This document shows positions 1 through 13,480 of a stretch of DNA of 64,000 nucleotides, in pieces; the stretch's first letter is position 1; each line of letters begins with the position of its first letter. This DNA comes from Tachypleus tridentatus. Its lineage: Eukaryota > Arthropoda > Merostomata > Xiphosura > Limulidae. A program made the position numbers and the translations under genes. Under the pieces are notes generated by a model that worked only from the letters and a program-made list of their open reading frames with translations, did not search any database and was not told the origin of the DNA. The stretch lies in NCBI RefSeq assembly GCF_004210375.1, contig NC_134825.1, positions 496,001 through 560,000 of the forward strand, in the 5' to 3' direction.

Positions 1-480
1 AAATTACTGTAATTTCAAGAAGTTGGTGTCTTGACTTATTATTTATACAGATAAATTACTGTAATTTCAAGAAGTTGGTGTCTTGACTTATTATTTATAC
101 AGATAAATTACTGTAATTTCAAGAAGTTGGTGTCTTGACTTATTATTTATACAGATAAATTACTGTAATTTCAAGAAGTTGGTGTCGTTGACTTATTATT
201 TATACAGATAAATTACTGTAATTTCAAGAAGTTGGTGTCTCGACTTATTATTTATACAGATAAATTACTGTAATTTCAAGAAGTTGGTGTCTTGACTTAT
301 TATTTATACAGATAAATTACTGTAATTTCAAGAAGTTGGTGTCTTGACTTATTATTTATACAGATAAATTACTGTAATTTCAAGAAGTTGGTGTCGTCGA
401 CTTATTATTTATACAGATAAATTACTGTAATTTCAAGAAGTTGGTGTCTCGACTTATTATTTATACAGATAAATTACTGT

Positions 481-573
481 AATTTCAAAAGTTGGTGTCT
501 TGACTTATTATTTATACAGATAAATTAGTGTAATTTCAAGAAGTTGGTGTCTTGACTTATTATTTATACTGAT
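481..573 (+). repeat. 93-bp marker haplotype, copy 1
   Basis: Two-monomer block with three linked private changes: a shortened AATTTCAAAAGTTGG (AAG lost), AAATTAGTG in place of AAATTACTG, and TATACTGAT in place of TATACAGAT. The same three changes at the same spacing recur five more times, which marks descent from one ancestor by segmental duplication. Confidence 0.85.
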
Positions 574-3500
574 AAATTACTGTAATTTCAAGAAGTTGGT
601 GTCTTGACTTATTATTTATACAGATAAATTACTGTAATTTCAAGAAGTTGGTGTCTTGACTTATTATTTATACAGATAAATTACTGTAATTTCAAGAAGT
701 TGGTGTCTTGACTTATTATTTATACAGATAAATTACTGTAATTTCAAGAAGTTGGTGTCTTGACTTATTATTTATACAGATAAATTAGTGTAATTTCAAG
801 AAGTTGGTGTCTTGACTTATTATTTATACAGATAAATTACTGTAATTTCAAGAGTTGGTGTCTTGACTTATTATTTATACAGATAAATTACTGTAATTTC
901 AAGAAGTTGGTGTCGTCGACTTATTATTTATACAGATAAATTACTGTAATTTCAAGAAGTTGGTGTCGTCGACTTATTATTTATACAGATAAATTACTGT
1001 AATTTCAAGAAGTTGGTGTCGTTGACTTATTATTTATACAGATAAATTACTGTAATTTCAAGAAGTTGGTGTCGTCGACTTATTATTTATACAGATAAAT
1101 TACTGTAATTTCAAGAAGTTGGTGTCTTGACTTATTATTTATACAGATAAATTACTGTAATTTCAAGAAGTTGGTGTCTTGACTTATTATTTATACAGAT
1201 AAATTACTGTAATTTCAAGAAGTTGGTGTCTTGACTTATTATTTATACAGATAAATTACTGTAATTTCAAGAAGTTGGTGTCTTGACTTATTATTTATAC
1301 AGATAAATTACTGTAATTTCAAGAAGTTGGTGTCGTCGACTTATTATTTATACAGATAAATTACTGTAATTTCAAAAGTTGGTGTCTTGACTTATTATTT
1401 ATACAGATAAATTACTGTAATTTCAAGAAGTTGGTGTCGTCGACTTATTATTTATACAGATAAATTACTGTAATTTCAAGAAGTTGGTGTCTTGACTTAT
1501 TATTTATACAGATAAATTACTGTAATTTCAAGAAGTTGGTGTCTTGACTTATTATTTATACAGATAAATTACTGTAATTTCAAGAAGTTGGTGTCGTCGA
1601 CTTATTATTTATACAGATAAATTACTGTAATTTCAAGAAGTTGGTGTCTTGACTTATTATTTATACAGATAAATTACTGTAATTTCAAGAAGTTGGTGTC
1701 TTGACTTATTATTTATACAGATAAATTACTGTAATTTCAAGAAGTTGGTGTCTTGACTTATTATTTATACAGATAAATTACTGTAATTTCAAGAAGTTGG
1801 TGTCTTGACTTATTATTTATACAGATAAATTACTGTAATTTCAAGAAGTTGGTGTCTTGACTTATTATTTATACAGATAAATTACTGTAATTTCAAGAAG
1901 TTGGTGTCGTCGACTTATTATTTATACAGATAAATTACTGTAATTTCAAGAAGTTGGTGTCTTGACTTATTATTTATACAGATAAATTACTGTAATTTCA
2001 AGAAGTTGGTGTCTTGACTTATTATTTATACAGATAAATTACTGTAATTTCAAGAAGTTGGTGTCTTGACTTATTATTTATACAGATAAATTACTGTAAT
2101 TTCAAGAAGTTGGTGTCGTCGACTTATTATTTATACAGATAAATTACTGTAATTTCAAGAAGTTGGTGTCGTCGACTTATTATTTATACAGATAAATTAC
2201 TGTAATTTCAGATAAAGTTGGTGTCAAGAAGTTGGTGTCTTGACTTATTATTTATACAGATAAATTACTGTAATTTCAAAAGTTGGTGTCTTGACTTATT
2301 ATTTATACAGATAAATTACTGTAATTTCAAGAAGTTGGTGTCGTCGACTTATTATTTATACAGATAAATTACTGTAATTTCAAGAAGTTGGTGTCTTGAC
2401 TTATTATTTATACAGATAAATTACTGTAATTTCAAGAAGTTGGTGTCTCGACTTATTATTTATACAGATAAATTACTGTAATTTCAAGAAGTTGGTGTCT
2501 TGACTTATTATTTATACAGATAAATTACTGTAATTTCAAGAAGTTGGTGTCTTGACTTATTATTTATACAGATAAATTACTGTAATTTCAAGAAGTTGGT
2601 GTCTTGACTTATTATTTATACAGATAAATTACTGTAATTTCAAGAAGTTGGTGTCTTGACTTATTATTTATACAGATAAATTACTGTAATTTCAAGAAGT
2701 TGGTGTCTTGACTTATTATTTATACAGATAAATTACTGTAATTTCAAGAGTTGGTGTCTTGACTTATTATTTATACAGATAAATTACTGTAATTTCAAGA
2801 AGTTGGTGTCTTGACTTATTATTTATACAGATAAATTACTGTAATTTCAAGAAGTTGGTGTCTTGACTTATTATTTATACAGATAAATTACTGTAATTTC
2901 AAGAAGTTGGTGTCTTGACTTATTATTTATACAGATAAATTACTGTAATTTCAAGAAGTTGGTGTCTTGACTTATTATTTATACAGATAAATTACTGTAA
3001 TTTCAAGAAGTTGGTGTCTTGACTTATTATTTATACAGATAAATTACTGTAATTTCAAGAAGTTGGTGTCTTCGACTTATTATTTATACAGATAAATTAC
3101 TGTAATTTCAAGAAGTTGGTGTCTTGACTTATTATTTATACAGATAAATTACTGTAATTTCAAGAAGTTGGTGTCTTGACTTATTATTTATACAGATAAA
3201 TTACTGTAATTTCAAGAAGTTGGTGTCTTGACTTATTATTTATACAGATAAATTACTGTAATTTCAAGAAGTTGGTGTCGTCGACTTATTATTTATACAG
3301 ATAAATTACTGTAATTTCAAGAAGTTGGTGTCTTGACTTATTATTTATACAGATAAATTACTGTAATTTCAAGAAGTTGGTGTCGTCGACTTATTATTTA
3401 TACAGATAAATTACTGTAATTTAGTTGGTGTCGTGACTTATTATTTATACAGATAAATTACTGTAATTTCAAGAAGTTGGTGTCGTCGACTTATTATTTA

Positions 3501-3882
3501 TACAGATAAATTACTGTAATTTCAAGAAGTTGGTGTCTTGACTTATTATTTATACAGATAAATTACTGTAATTTCAAGAAGTTGGTGTCTTGACTTATTA
3601 TTTATACAGATAAATCACTGTAATTTCAAGGAGTTGGTGTCGTCGACTTATTATTTATACAGATAAATTACTGTAATTTCAAGAAGTTGGTGTCTTGACT
3701 TATTATTTATACAGATAAATTACTGTAATTTCAAGAAGTTGGTGTCTTGACTTATTATTTATACAGATAAATTACTGTAATTTCAAGAAGTTGGTGTCTC
3801 GACTTATTATTTATACAGATAAATTACTGTAATTTCAAGAAGTTGTTGTCTTGACTTATTATTTATACAGATAAATTACTGT

Positions 3883-3975
3883 AATTTCAAAAGTTGGTGT
3901 CTTGACTTATTATTTATACAGATAAATTAGTGTAATTTCAAGAAGTTGGTGTCTTGACTTATTATTTATACTGAT
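3883..3975 (+). repeat. 93-bp marker haplotype, copy 2
   Basis: Same three linked changes as at 481-573 and identical in length. It is preceded by a monomer with a CTCGAC hinge (near 3798) and then one with AGTTGTTGTC (3841). That longer set is repeated before the copy at 13388, so those two copies share a longer duplicated segment. Confidence 0.85.
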
Positions 3976-4476
3976 AAATTACTGTAATTTCAAGAAGTTG
4001 GTGTCTTGACTTATTATTTATACAGATAAATTACTGTAATTTCAAGAAGTTGGTGTCTTGACTTATTATTTATACAGATAAATTACTGTAATTTCAAGAA
4101 GTTGGTGTCGTCGACTTATTATTTATACAGATAAATTACTGTAATTTCAAGAAGTTGGTGTCGTCGACTTATTATTTATACAGATAAATTACTGTAATTT
4201 CAAGAAGTTGGTGTCTTGACTTATTATTTATACAGATAAATTACTGTAATTTCAAGAAGTTGGTGTCTTCGACTTATTATTTATACAGATAAATCACTGT
4301 AATTTCAAGGAGTTGGTGTCGTCGACTTATTATTTATACAGATAAATTACTGTAATTTCAAGAAGTTGGTGTCTTGACTTATTATTTATACAGATAAATT
4401 ACTGTAATTTCAAGAAGTTGGTGTCTTGACTTATTATTTATACAGATAAATTACTGTAATTTCAAGAAGTTGGTGT

Positions 4477-4535
4477 CTTGAGTTATTATTTATACAGATA
4501 AATCACTGTAATTTCAAGGAGTTGGTGTCGTCGAC
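4477..4535 (+). repeat. CTTGAG / AAATCACTG / AAGGAG haplotype, left copy
   Basis: Monomer with three linked changes: CTTGAGTTATT (C to G), AAATCACTG (T to C) and CAAGGAGTT (A to G), ending in a CGTCGAC hinge. The full set recurs at 57484-57542, 53 kb away. The latter two changes without CTTGAG also occur at about 3612, 4291, 13790 and 29142. Confidence 0.8.
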
Positions 4536-4614
4536 TTATTATTTATACAGATAAATTACTGTAATTTCAAGAAGTTGTTGTCTTGACTTATTATTTATAC
4601 AGATAAATTACTGT

Positions 4615-4707
4615 AATTTCAAAAGTTGGTGTCTTGACTTATTATTTATACAGATAAATTAGTGTAATTTCAAGAAGTTGGTGTCTTGACTTATTATTTA
4701 TACTGAT
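4615..4707 (+). repeat. 93-bp marker haplotype, copy 3
   Basis: Same three linked changes, 732 bp after copy 2. It is preceded by the AGTTGTTGTC monomer but with a CGTCGAC hinge upstream instead of CTCGAC, so the duplicated unit was trimmed or recombined on its left side. Confidence 0.85.
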
Positions 4708-7700
4708 AAATTACTGTAATTTCAAGAAGTTGGTGTCTTGACTTATTATTTATACAGATAAATTACTGTAATTTCAAGAAGTTGGTGTCTTCGACTTATT
4801 ATTTATACAGATAAATTACTGTAATTTCAAGAAGTTGGTGTCTTGACTTATTATTTATACAGATAAATTACTGTAATTTCAAGAAGTTGGTGTCTTGACT
4901 TATTATTTATACAGATAAATTACTGTAATTTCAAGAAGTTGGTGTCTTGACTTATTATTTATACAGATAAATTACTGTAATTTCAAGAAGTTGGTGTCTT
5001 GACTTATTATTTATACAGATAAATTACTGTAATTTCAAGAAGTTGGTGTCTTGACTTATTATTTATACAGATAAATTACTGTAATTTCAAGAAGTTGGTG
5101 TCTTCGACTTATTATTTATACAGATAAATCACTGTAATTTCAAGAAGTTGGTGTCGTCGACTTATTATTTATACAGATAAATTACTGTAATTTCAAGAAG
5201 TTGGTGTCGTTGACTTATTATTTATACAGATAAATTACTGTAATTTCAAGAAGTTGGTGTCTTGACTTATTATTTATACAGATAAATTACTGTAATTTCA
5301 AGAAGTTGGTGTCGTCGACTTATTATTTATACAGATAAATTACTGTAATTTCAAGAAGTTGGTGTCTTGACTTATTATTTATACAGATAAATTACTGTAA
5401 TTTCAAGAAGTTGGTGTCTTGACTTATTATTTATACAGATAAATTACTGTAATTTCAAGAAGTTGGTGTCTTGACTTATTATTTATACAGATAAATTACT
5501 GTAATTTCAAGAAGTTGGTGTCTTGACTTATTATTTATACAGATAAATTACTGTAATTTCAAGAAGTTGGTGTCTTGACTTATTATTTATACAGATAAAT
5601 TACTGTAATTTCAAGAAGTTGGTGTCTTGACTTATTATTTATACAGATAAATTACTGTAATTTCAAGAAGTTGGTGTCGTCGACTTATTATTTATACAGA
5701 TAAATTACTGTAATTTCAAGAAGTTGGTGTCTTGACTTATTATTTATACAGATAAATTACTGTAATTTCAAGAAGTTGGTGTCTTGACTTATTATTTATA
5801 CAGATAAATTACTGTAATTTCAAGAAGTTGGTGTCTTCGACTTATTATTTATACAGATAAATTACTGTAATTTCAAGAAGTTGGTGTCTTGACTTATTAT
5901 TTATACAGATAAATTACTGTAATTTCAAGAAGTTGGTGTCTTGACTTATTATTTATACAGATAAATTACTGTAATTTCAAGAAGTTGGTGTCTTGACTTA
6001 TTATTTATACAGATAAATTACTGTAATTTCAAGAAGTTGGTGTCTTGACTTATTATTTATACAGATAAATTACTGTAATTTCAAGAAGTTGGTGTCTTGA
6101 CTTATTATTTATACAGATAAATTACTGTAATTTCAAGAAGTTGGTGTCTTGACTTATTATTTATACAGATAAATTACTGTAATTTCAAGAAGTTGGTGTC
6201 TTGACTTATTATTTATACAGATAAATTACTGTAATTTCAAGAAGTTGGTGTCGTCGACTTATTATTTATACAGATAAATTACTGTAATTTCAAGAAGTTG
6301 GTGTCTTGACTTATTATTTATACAGATAAATTACTGTAATTTCAAGAAGTTGGTGTCGTCGACTTATTATTTATACAGATAAATTACTGTAATTTCAAGA
6401 AGTTGGTGTCTTGACTTATTATTTATACAGATAAATTACTGTAATTTCAAGAAGTTGGTGTCTTGACTTATTATTTATACAGATAAATTACTGTAATTTC
6501 AAGAAGTTGGTGTCGTCGACTTATTATTTATACAGATAAATTACTGTAATTTCAAGAAGTTGGTGTCGTCGACTTATTATTTATACAGATAAATTACTGT
6601 AATTTCAAGAAGTTGGTGTCTTGACTTATTATTTATACAGATAAATTACTGTAATTTCAAGAAGTTGGTGTCTTGACTTATTATTTATACAGATAAATTA
6701 CTGTAATTTCAAGAAGTTGGTGTCGTGACTTATTATTTATACAGATAAATTACTGTAATTTCAAGAAGTTGGTGTCGTCGACTTATTATTTATACAGATA
6801 AATTACTGTAATTTCAAGAAGTTGGTGTCTTGACTTATTATTTATACAGATAAATTACTGTAATTTCAAGAAGTTGGTGTCTTGACTTATTATTTATACA
6901 GATAAATTACTGTAATTTCAAGAAGTTGGTGTCTTGACTTATTATTTATACAGATAAATTACTGTAATTTCAAGAAGTTGGTGTCTTGACTTATTATTTA
7001 TACAGATAAATTACTGTAATTTCAAGAAGTTGGTGTCGTCGACTTATTATTTATACAGATAAATTACTGTAATTTCAAGAAGTTGGTGTCTTGACTTATT
7101 ATTTATACAGATAAATTACTGTAATTTCAAGAAGTTGGTGTCTTGACTTATTATTTATACAGATAAATTACTGTAATTTCAAGAAGTTGGTGTCTTGACT
7201 TATTATTTATACAGATAAATTACTGTAATTTCAAGAAGTTGGTGTCTTGACTTATTATTTATACAGATAAATTACTGTAATTTCAAGAAGTTGGTGTCGT
7301 CGACTTATTATTTATACAGATAAATTACTGTAATTTCAAGAAGTTGGTGTCTTGACTTATTATTTATACAGATAAATTACTGTAATTTCAAGAAGTTGGT
7401 GTCTTGACTTATTATTTATACAGATAAATTACTGTAATTTCAAGAAGTTGGTGTCGTCGACTTATTATTTATACAGATAAATTACTGTAATTTCAAGAAG
7501 TTGGTGTCTTGACTTATTATTTATACAGATAAATTACTGTAATTTCAAGAAGTTGGTGTCTTGACTTATTATTTATACAGATAAATTACTGTAATTTCAA
7601 GAAGTTGGTGTCTTGACTTATTATTTATACAGATAAATTACTGTAATTTCAAGAAGTTGGTGTCGTCGACTTATTATTTATACAGATAAATTACTGTAAT

Positions 7701-9020
7701 TTCAAGAAGTTGGTGTCGTCGACTTATTATTTATACAGATAAATTACTGTAATTTCAAGAAGTTGGTGTCTTGACTTATTATTTATACAGATAAATTACT
7801 GTAATTTCAAGAAGTTGGTGTCTTGACTTATTATTTATACAGATAAATTACTGTAATTTCAAGAAGTTGGTGTCGTTGACTTATTATTTATACAGATAAA
7901 TTACTGTAATTTCAAGAAGTTGGTGTCTTGACTTATTATTTATACAGATAAATTACTGTAATTTCAAGAAGTTGGTGTCTTGACTTATTATTTATACAGA
8001 TAAATTACTGTAATTTCAAGAAGTTGGTGTCTTGACTTATTATTTATACAGATAAATTACTGTAATTTCAAGAAGTTGGTGTCTTGACTTATTATTTATA
8101 CAGATAAATTACTGTAATTTCAAGAAGTTGGTGTCTTGACTTATTATTTATACAGATAAATTACTGTAATTTCAAGAAGTTGGTGTCTTGACTTATTATT
8201 TATACAGATAAATTACTGTAATTTCAAGAAGTTGGTGTCTTGACTTATTATTTATACAGATAAATTACTGTAATTTCAAGAAGTTGGTTTCGTTGACTTA
8301 TTATTTATACAGATAAATTACTGTAATTTCAAGAAGTTGGTGTCTTGACTTATTATTTATACAGATAAATTACTGTAATTTCAAGAAGTTGGTGTCTTGA
8401 CTTATTATTTATACAGATAAATTACTGTAATTTCAAGAAGTTGGTGTCTTGACTTATTATTTATACAGATAAATTACTGTAATTTCAAGAAGTTGGTGTC
8501 TTGACTTATTATTTATACAGATAAATTACTGTAATTTCAAGAAGTTGGTGTCGTTGACTTATTATTTATACAGATAAATTACTGTAATTTCAAGAAGTTG
8601 GTGTCTTGACTTATTATTTATACAGATAAATTACTGTAATTTCAAGAAGTTGGTGTCTTGACTTATTATTTATACAGATAAATTACTGTAATTTCAAGAA
8701 GTTGGTGTCTTGACTTATTATTTATACAGATAAATTACTGTAATTTCAAGAAGTTGGTGTCGTCGACTTATTATTTATACAGATAAATTACTGTAATTTC
8801 AAGAAGTTGGTGTCTCGACTTATTATTTATACAGATAAATTACTGTAATTTCAAGAAGTTGGTGTCTTGACTTATTATTTATACAGATAAATTACTGTAA
8901 TTTCAAGGAGTTGGTGTCTTGACTTATTATTTATACAGATAAATTACTGTAATTTCAAGAAGTTGGTGTCTTGACTTATTATTTATACAGATAAATTACT
9001 GTAATTTCAAAAAGTTGGTG

Positions 9021-9063
9021 TCTTATTATTTATACAGATAAATTACTCGAGTTGGTGTCTTGA
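9021..9063 (+). repeat. Rearranged short satellite monomer
   Basis: The monomer jumps from GGTGTC straight to TTATTATTTATAC, losing the hinge and GAC. The next is cut short at AAATTACTCGAGTTGG, losing the second half of the dyad and the CAAGAA segment. Every fragment is satellite sequence; there is no foreign insert. Confidence 0.7.
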
Positions 9064-12000
9064 CTTATTATTTATACAGATAAATTACTGTAATTTCAAG
9101 AAGTTGGTGTCTTGACTTATTATTTATACAGATAAATTACTGTAATTTCAAGAAGTTGGTGTCTTGACTTATTATTTATACAGATAAATTACTGTAATTT
9201 CAAGAAGTTGGTGTCTTCGACTTATTATTTATACAGATAAATTACTGTAATTTCAAGAAGTTGGTGTCGTCGACTTATTATTTATACAGATAAATTACTG
9301 TAATTTCAAGAAGTTGGTGTCGTTGACTTATTATTTATACAGATAAATTACTGTAATTTCAAGAAGTTGGTGTCTTGACTTATTATTTATACAGATAAAT
9401 TACTGTAATTTCAAGAAGTTGGTGTCTTGACTTATTATTTATACAGATAAATTACTGTAATTTCAAGAAGTTGGTGTCGTCGACTTATTATTTATACAGA
9501 TAAATTACTGTAATTTCAAGAAGTTGGTGTCTTGACTTATTATTTATACAGATAAATTACTGTAATTTCAAGAAGTTGGTGTCTTGACTTATTATTTATA
9601 CAGATAAATTACTGTAATTTCAAGAAGTTGGTGTCTTGACTTATTATTTATACAGATAAATTACTGTAATTTCAAGAAGTTGGTGTCTTCGACTTATTAT
9701 TTATACAGATAAATTACTGTAATTTCAAGAAGTTGGTGTCGTCGACTTATTATTTATACAGATAAATTACTGTAATTTCAAGAAGTTGGTGTCTTGACTT
9801 ATTATTTATACAGATAAATTACTGTAATTTCAAGAAGTTGGTGTCGTCGACTTATTATTTATACAGATAAATTACTGTAATTTCAAGAAGTTGGTGTCTT
9901 GACTTATTATTTATACAGATAAATTACTGTAATTTCAAGAAGTTGGTGTCGTCGACTTATTATTTATACAGATAAATTACTGTAATTTCAAGAAGTTGGT
10001 GTCTTGACTTATTATTTATACAGATAAATTACTGTAATTTCAAGAAGTTGGTGTCTTGACTTATTATTTATACAGATAAATTACTGTAATTTCAAGAAGT
10101 TGGTGTCTTGACTTATTATTTATACAGATAAATTACTGTAATTTCAAGAAGTTGGTGTCTTGACTTATTATTTATACAGATAAATTACTGTAATTTCAAG
10201 AAGTTGGTGTCTTGACTTATTATTTATACAGATAAATTACTGTAATTTCAAGAAGTTGGTGTCTTGACTTATTATTTATACAGATAAATTACTGTAATTT
10301 CAAGAAGTTGGTGTCTTGACTTATTATTTATACAGATAAATTACTGTAATTTCAAGAAGTTGGTGTCTTGACTTATTATTTATACAGATAAATTACTGTA
10401 ATTTCAAGAAGTTGGTGTCTTGACTTATTATTTATACAGATAAATTACTGTAATTTCAAGAAGTTGGTGTCTTGACTTATTATTTATACAGATAAATTAC
10501 TGTAATTTCAAGAAGTTGGTGTCTTGACTTATTATTTATACAGATAAATTACTGTAATTTCAAGAAGTTGGTGTCTTGACTTATTATTTATACAGATAAA
10601 TTACTGTAATTTCAAGAAGTTGGTGTCTTGACTTATTATTTATACAGATAAATTACTGTAATTTCAAGAAGTTGGTGTCGTCGACTTATTATTTATACAG
10701 ATAAATTAGTGTAATTTCAAGAAGTTGGTGTCGTTGACTTATTATTTATACAGATAAATTACTGTAATTTCAAGAAGTTGGTGTCTTCGACTTATTATTT
10801 ATACAGATAAATTACTGTAATTTCAAGAAGTTGGTGTCTTGACTTATTATTTATACAGATAAATTACTGTAATTTCAAGAAGTTGGTGTCGTCGACTTAT
10901 TATTTATACAGATAAATTACTGTAATTTCAAGAAGTTGGTGTCGTCGACTTATTATTTATACAGATAAATTACTGTAATTTCAAGAAGTTGGTGTCTTGA
11001 CTTATTATTTATACAGATAAATTACTGTAATTTCAAGAAGTTGGTGTCTTGACTTATTATTTATACAGATAAATTACTGTAATTTCAAGAAGTTGGTGTC
11101 GTCGACTTATTATTTATACAGATAAATTACTGTAATTTCAAGAAGTTGGTGTCTTCGACTTATTATTTATACAGATAAATTACTGTAATTTCAAGAAGTT
11201 GGTGTCTTGACTTATTATTTATACAGATAAATTACTGTAATTTCAAGAAGTTGGTGTCTTGACTTATTATTTATACAGATAAATTACTGTAATTTCAAGA
11301 AGTTGGTGTCTTCGACTTATTATTTATACAGATAAATTACTGTAATTTCAAGAAGTTGGTGTCTTGACTTATTATTTATACAGATAAATTACTGTAATTT
11401 CAAGAAGTTGGTGTCTTGACTTATTATTTATACAGATAAATTACTGTAATTTCAAGAAGTTGGTGTCTTGACTTATTATTTATACAGATAAATTACTGTA
11501 ATTTCAAGAAGTTGGTGTCGTCGACTTATTATTTATACAGATAAATTACTGTAATTTCAAGAAGTTGGTGTCTTGACTTATTATTTATACAGATAAATTA
11601 CTGTAATTTCAAGAAGTTGGTGTCTTGACTTATTATTTATACAGATAAATTACTGTAATTTCAAGAAGTTGGTGTCTTGACTTATTATTTATACAGATAA
11701 ATTACTGTAATTTCAAGAAGTTGGTGTCTTGACTTATTATTTATACAGATAAATTACTGTAATTTCAAGAAGTTGGTGTCTTGACTTATTATTTATACAG
11801 ATAAATTACTGTAATTTCAAGAAGTTGGTGTCTTGACTTATTATTTATACAGATAAATTACTGTAATTTCAAGAAGTTGGTGTCTTGACTTATTATTTAT
11901 ACAGATAAATTACTGTAATTTCAAGAAGTTGGTGTCTTGACTTATTATTTATACAGATAAATTACTGTAATTTCAAGAAGTTGGTGTCTTGACTTATTAT

Positions 12001-13387
12001 TTATACAGATAAATTACTGTAATTTCAAGAAGTTGTCGTCGACTTATTATTTATACAGATAAAATTACTGTAATTTCAGATAAATTACTGAAGTTGGTGT
12101 CGTCGACTTATTATTTATACAGATAAATTACTGTAATTTCAAGAAGTTGGTGTCTTGACTTATTATTTATACAGATAAATTACTGTAATTTCAAGAAGTT
12201 GGTGTCGTTGACTTATTATTTATACAGATAAATTACTGTAATTTCAAGAAGTTGGTGTCTTGACTTATTATTTATACAGATAAATTACTGTAATTTCAAG
12301 AAGTTGGTGTCGTGACTTATTATTTATACAGATAAATTACTGTAATTTCAAGAAGTTGGTGTCTTGACTTATTATTTATACAGATAAATTACTGTAATTT
12401 CAAGAAGTTGGTGTCTTGACTTATTATTTATACAGATAAATTACTGTAATTTCAAAGTTGGTGTCTTGACTTATTATTTATACAGATAAATTACTGTAAT
12501 TTCAAGAAGTTGGTGTCGTGACTTATTATTTATACAGATAAATTACTGTAATTTCAAGAAGTTGGTGTCGTCGACTTATTATTTATACAGATAAATTACT
12601 GTAATTTCAAGAAGTTGGTGTCTTGACTTATTATTTATACAGATAAATTACTGTAATTTCAAGAAGTTGGTGTCTTGACTTATTATTTATACAGATAAAT
12701 TACTGTAATTTCAAGAAGTTGGTGTCTTGACTTATTATTTATACAGATAAATTACTGTAATTTCAACTGTAAGTTGGTGTCTTGACTTATTATTTATACA
12801 GATAAATTACTGTAATTTCAAGAAGTTGGTGTCTTGACTTATTATTTATACAGATAAATTACTGTAATTTCAAGAAGTTGGTGTCTTGACTTATTATTTA
12901 TACAGATAAATTACTGTAATTTCAAGAAGTTGGTGTCTTGACTTATTATTTATACAGATAAATTACTGTAATTTCAAGAAGTTGGTGTCTTGACTTATTA
13001 TTTATACAGATAAATTACTGTAATTTCAAGAAGTTGGTGTCGTCGACTTATTATTTATACAGATAAATTACTGTAATTTCAAGAAGTTGGTGTCTTCGAC
13101 TTATTATTTATACAGATAAATTACTGTAATTTCAAGAAGTTGGTGTCTTGACTTATTATTTATACAGATAAATTACTGTAATTTCAAGAAGTTGGTGTCT
13201 TGACTTATTATTTATACAGATAAATTACTGTAATTTCAAGAAGTTGGTGTCTTGACTTATTATTTATACAGATAAATTACTGTAATTTCAAGAAGTTGGT
13301 GTCTCGACTTATTATTTATACAGATAAATTACTGTAATTTCAAGAAGTTGTTGTCTTGACTTATTATTTATACAGATAAATTACTGT

Positions 13388-13480
13388 AATTTCAAAAGTT
13401 GGTGTCTTGACTTATTATTTATACAGATAAATTAGTGTAATTTCAAGAAGTTGGTGTCTTGACTTATTATTTATACTGAT
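13388..13480 (+). repeat. 93-bp marker haplotype, copy 4
   Basis: Same three linked changes. The preceding monomers carry the CTCGAC hinge and AGTTGTTGTC exactly as at 3798-3882, giving a block of about four monomers shared over 9.5 kb. Confidence 0.85.
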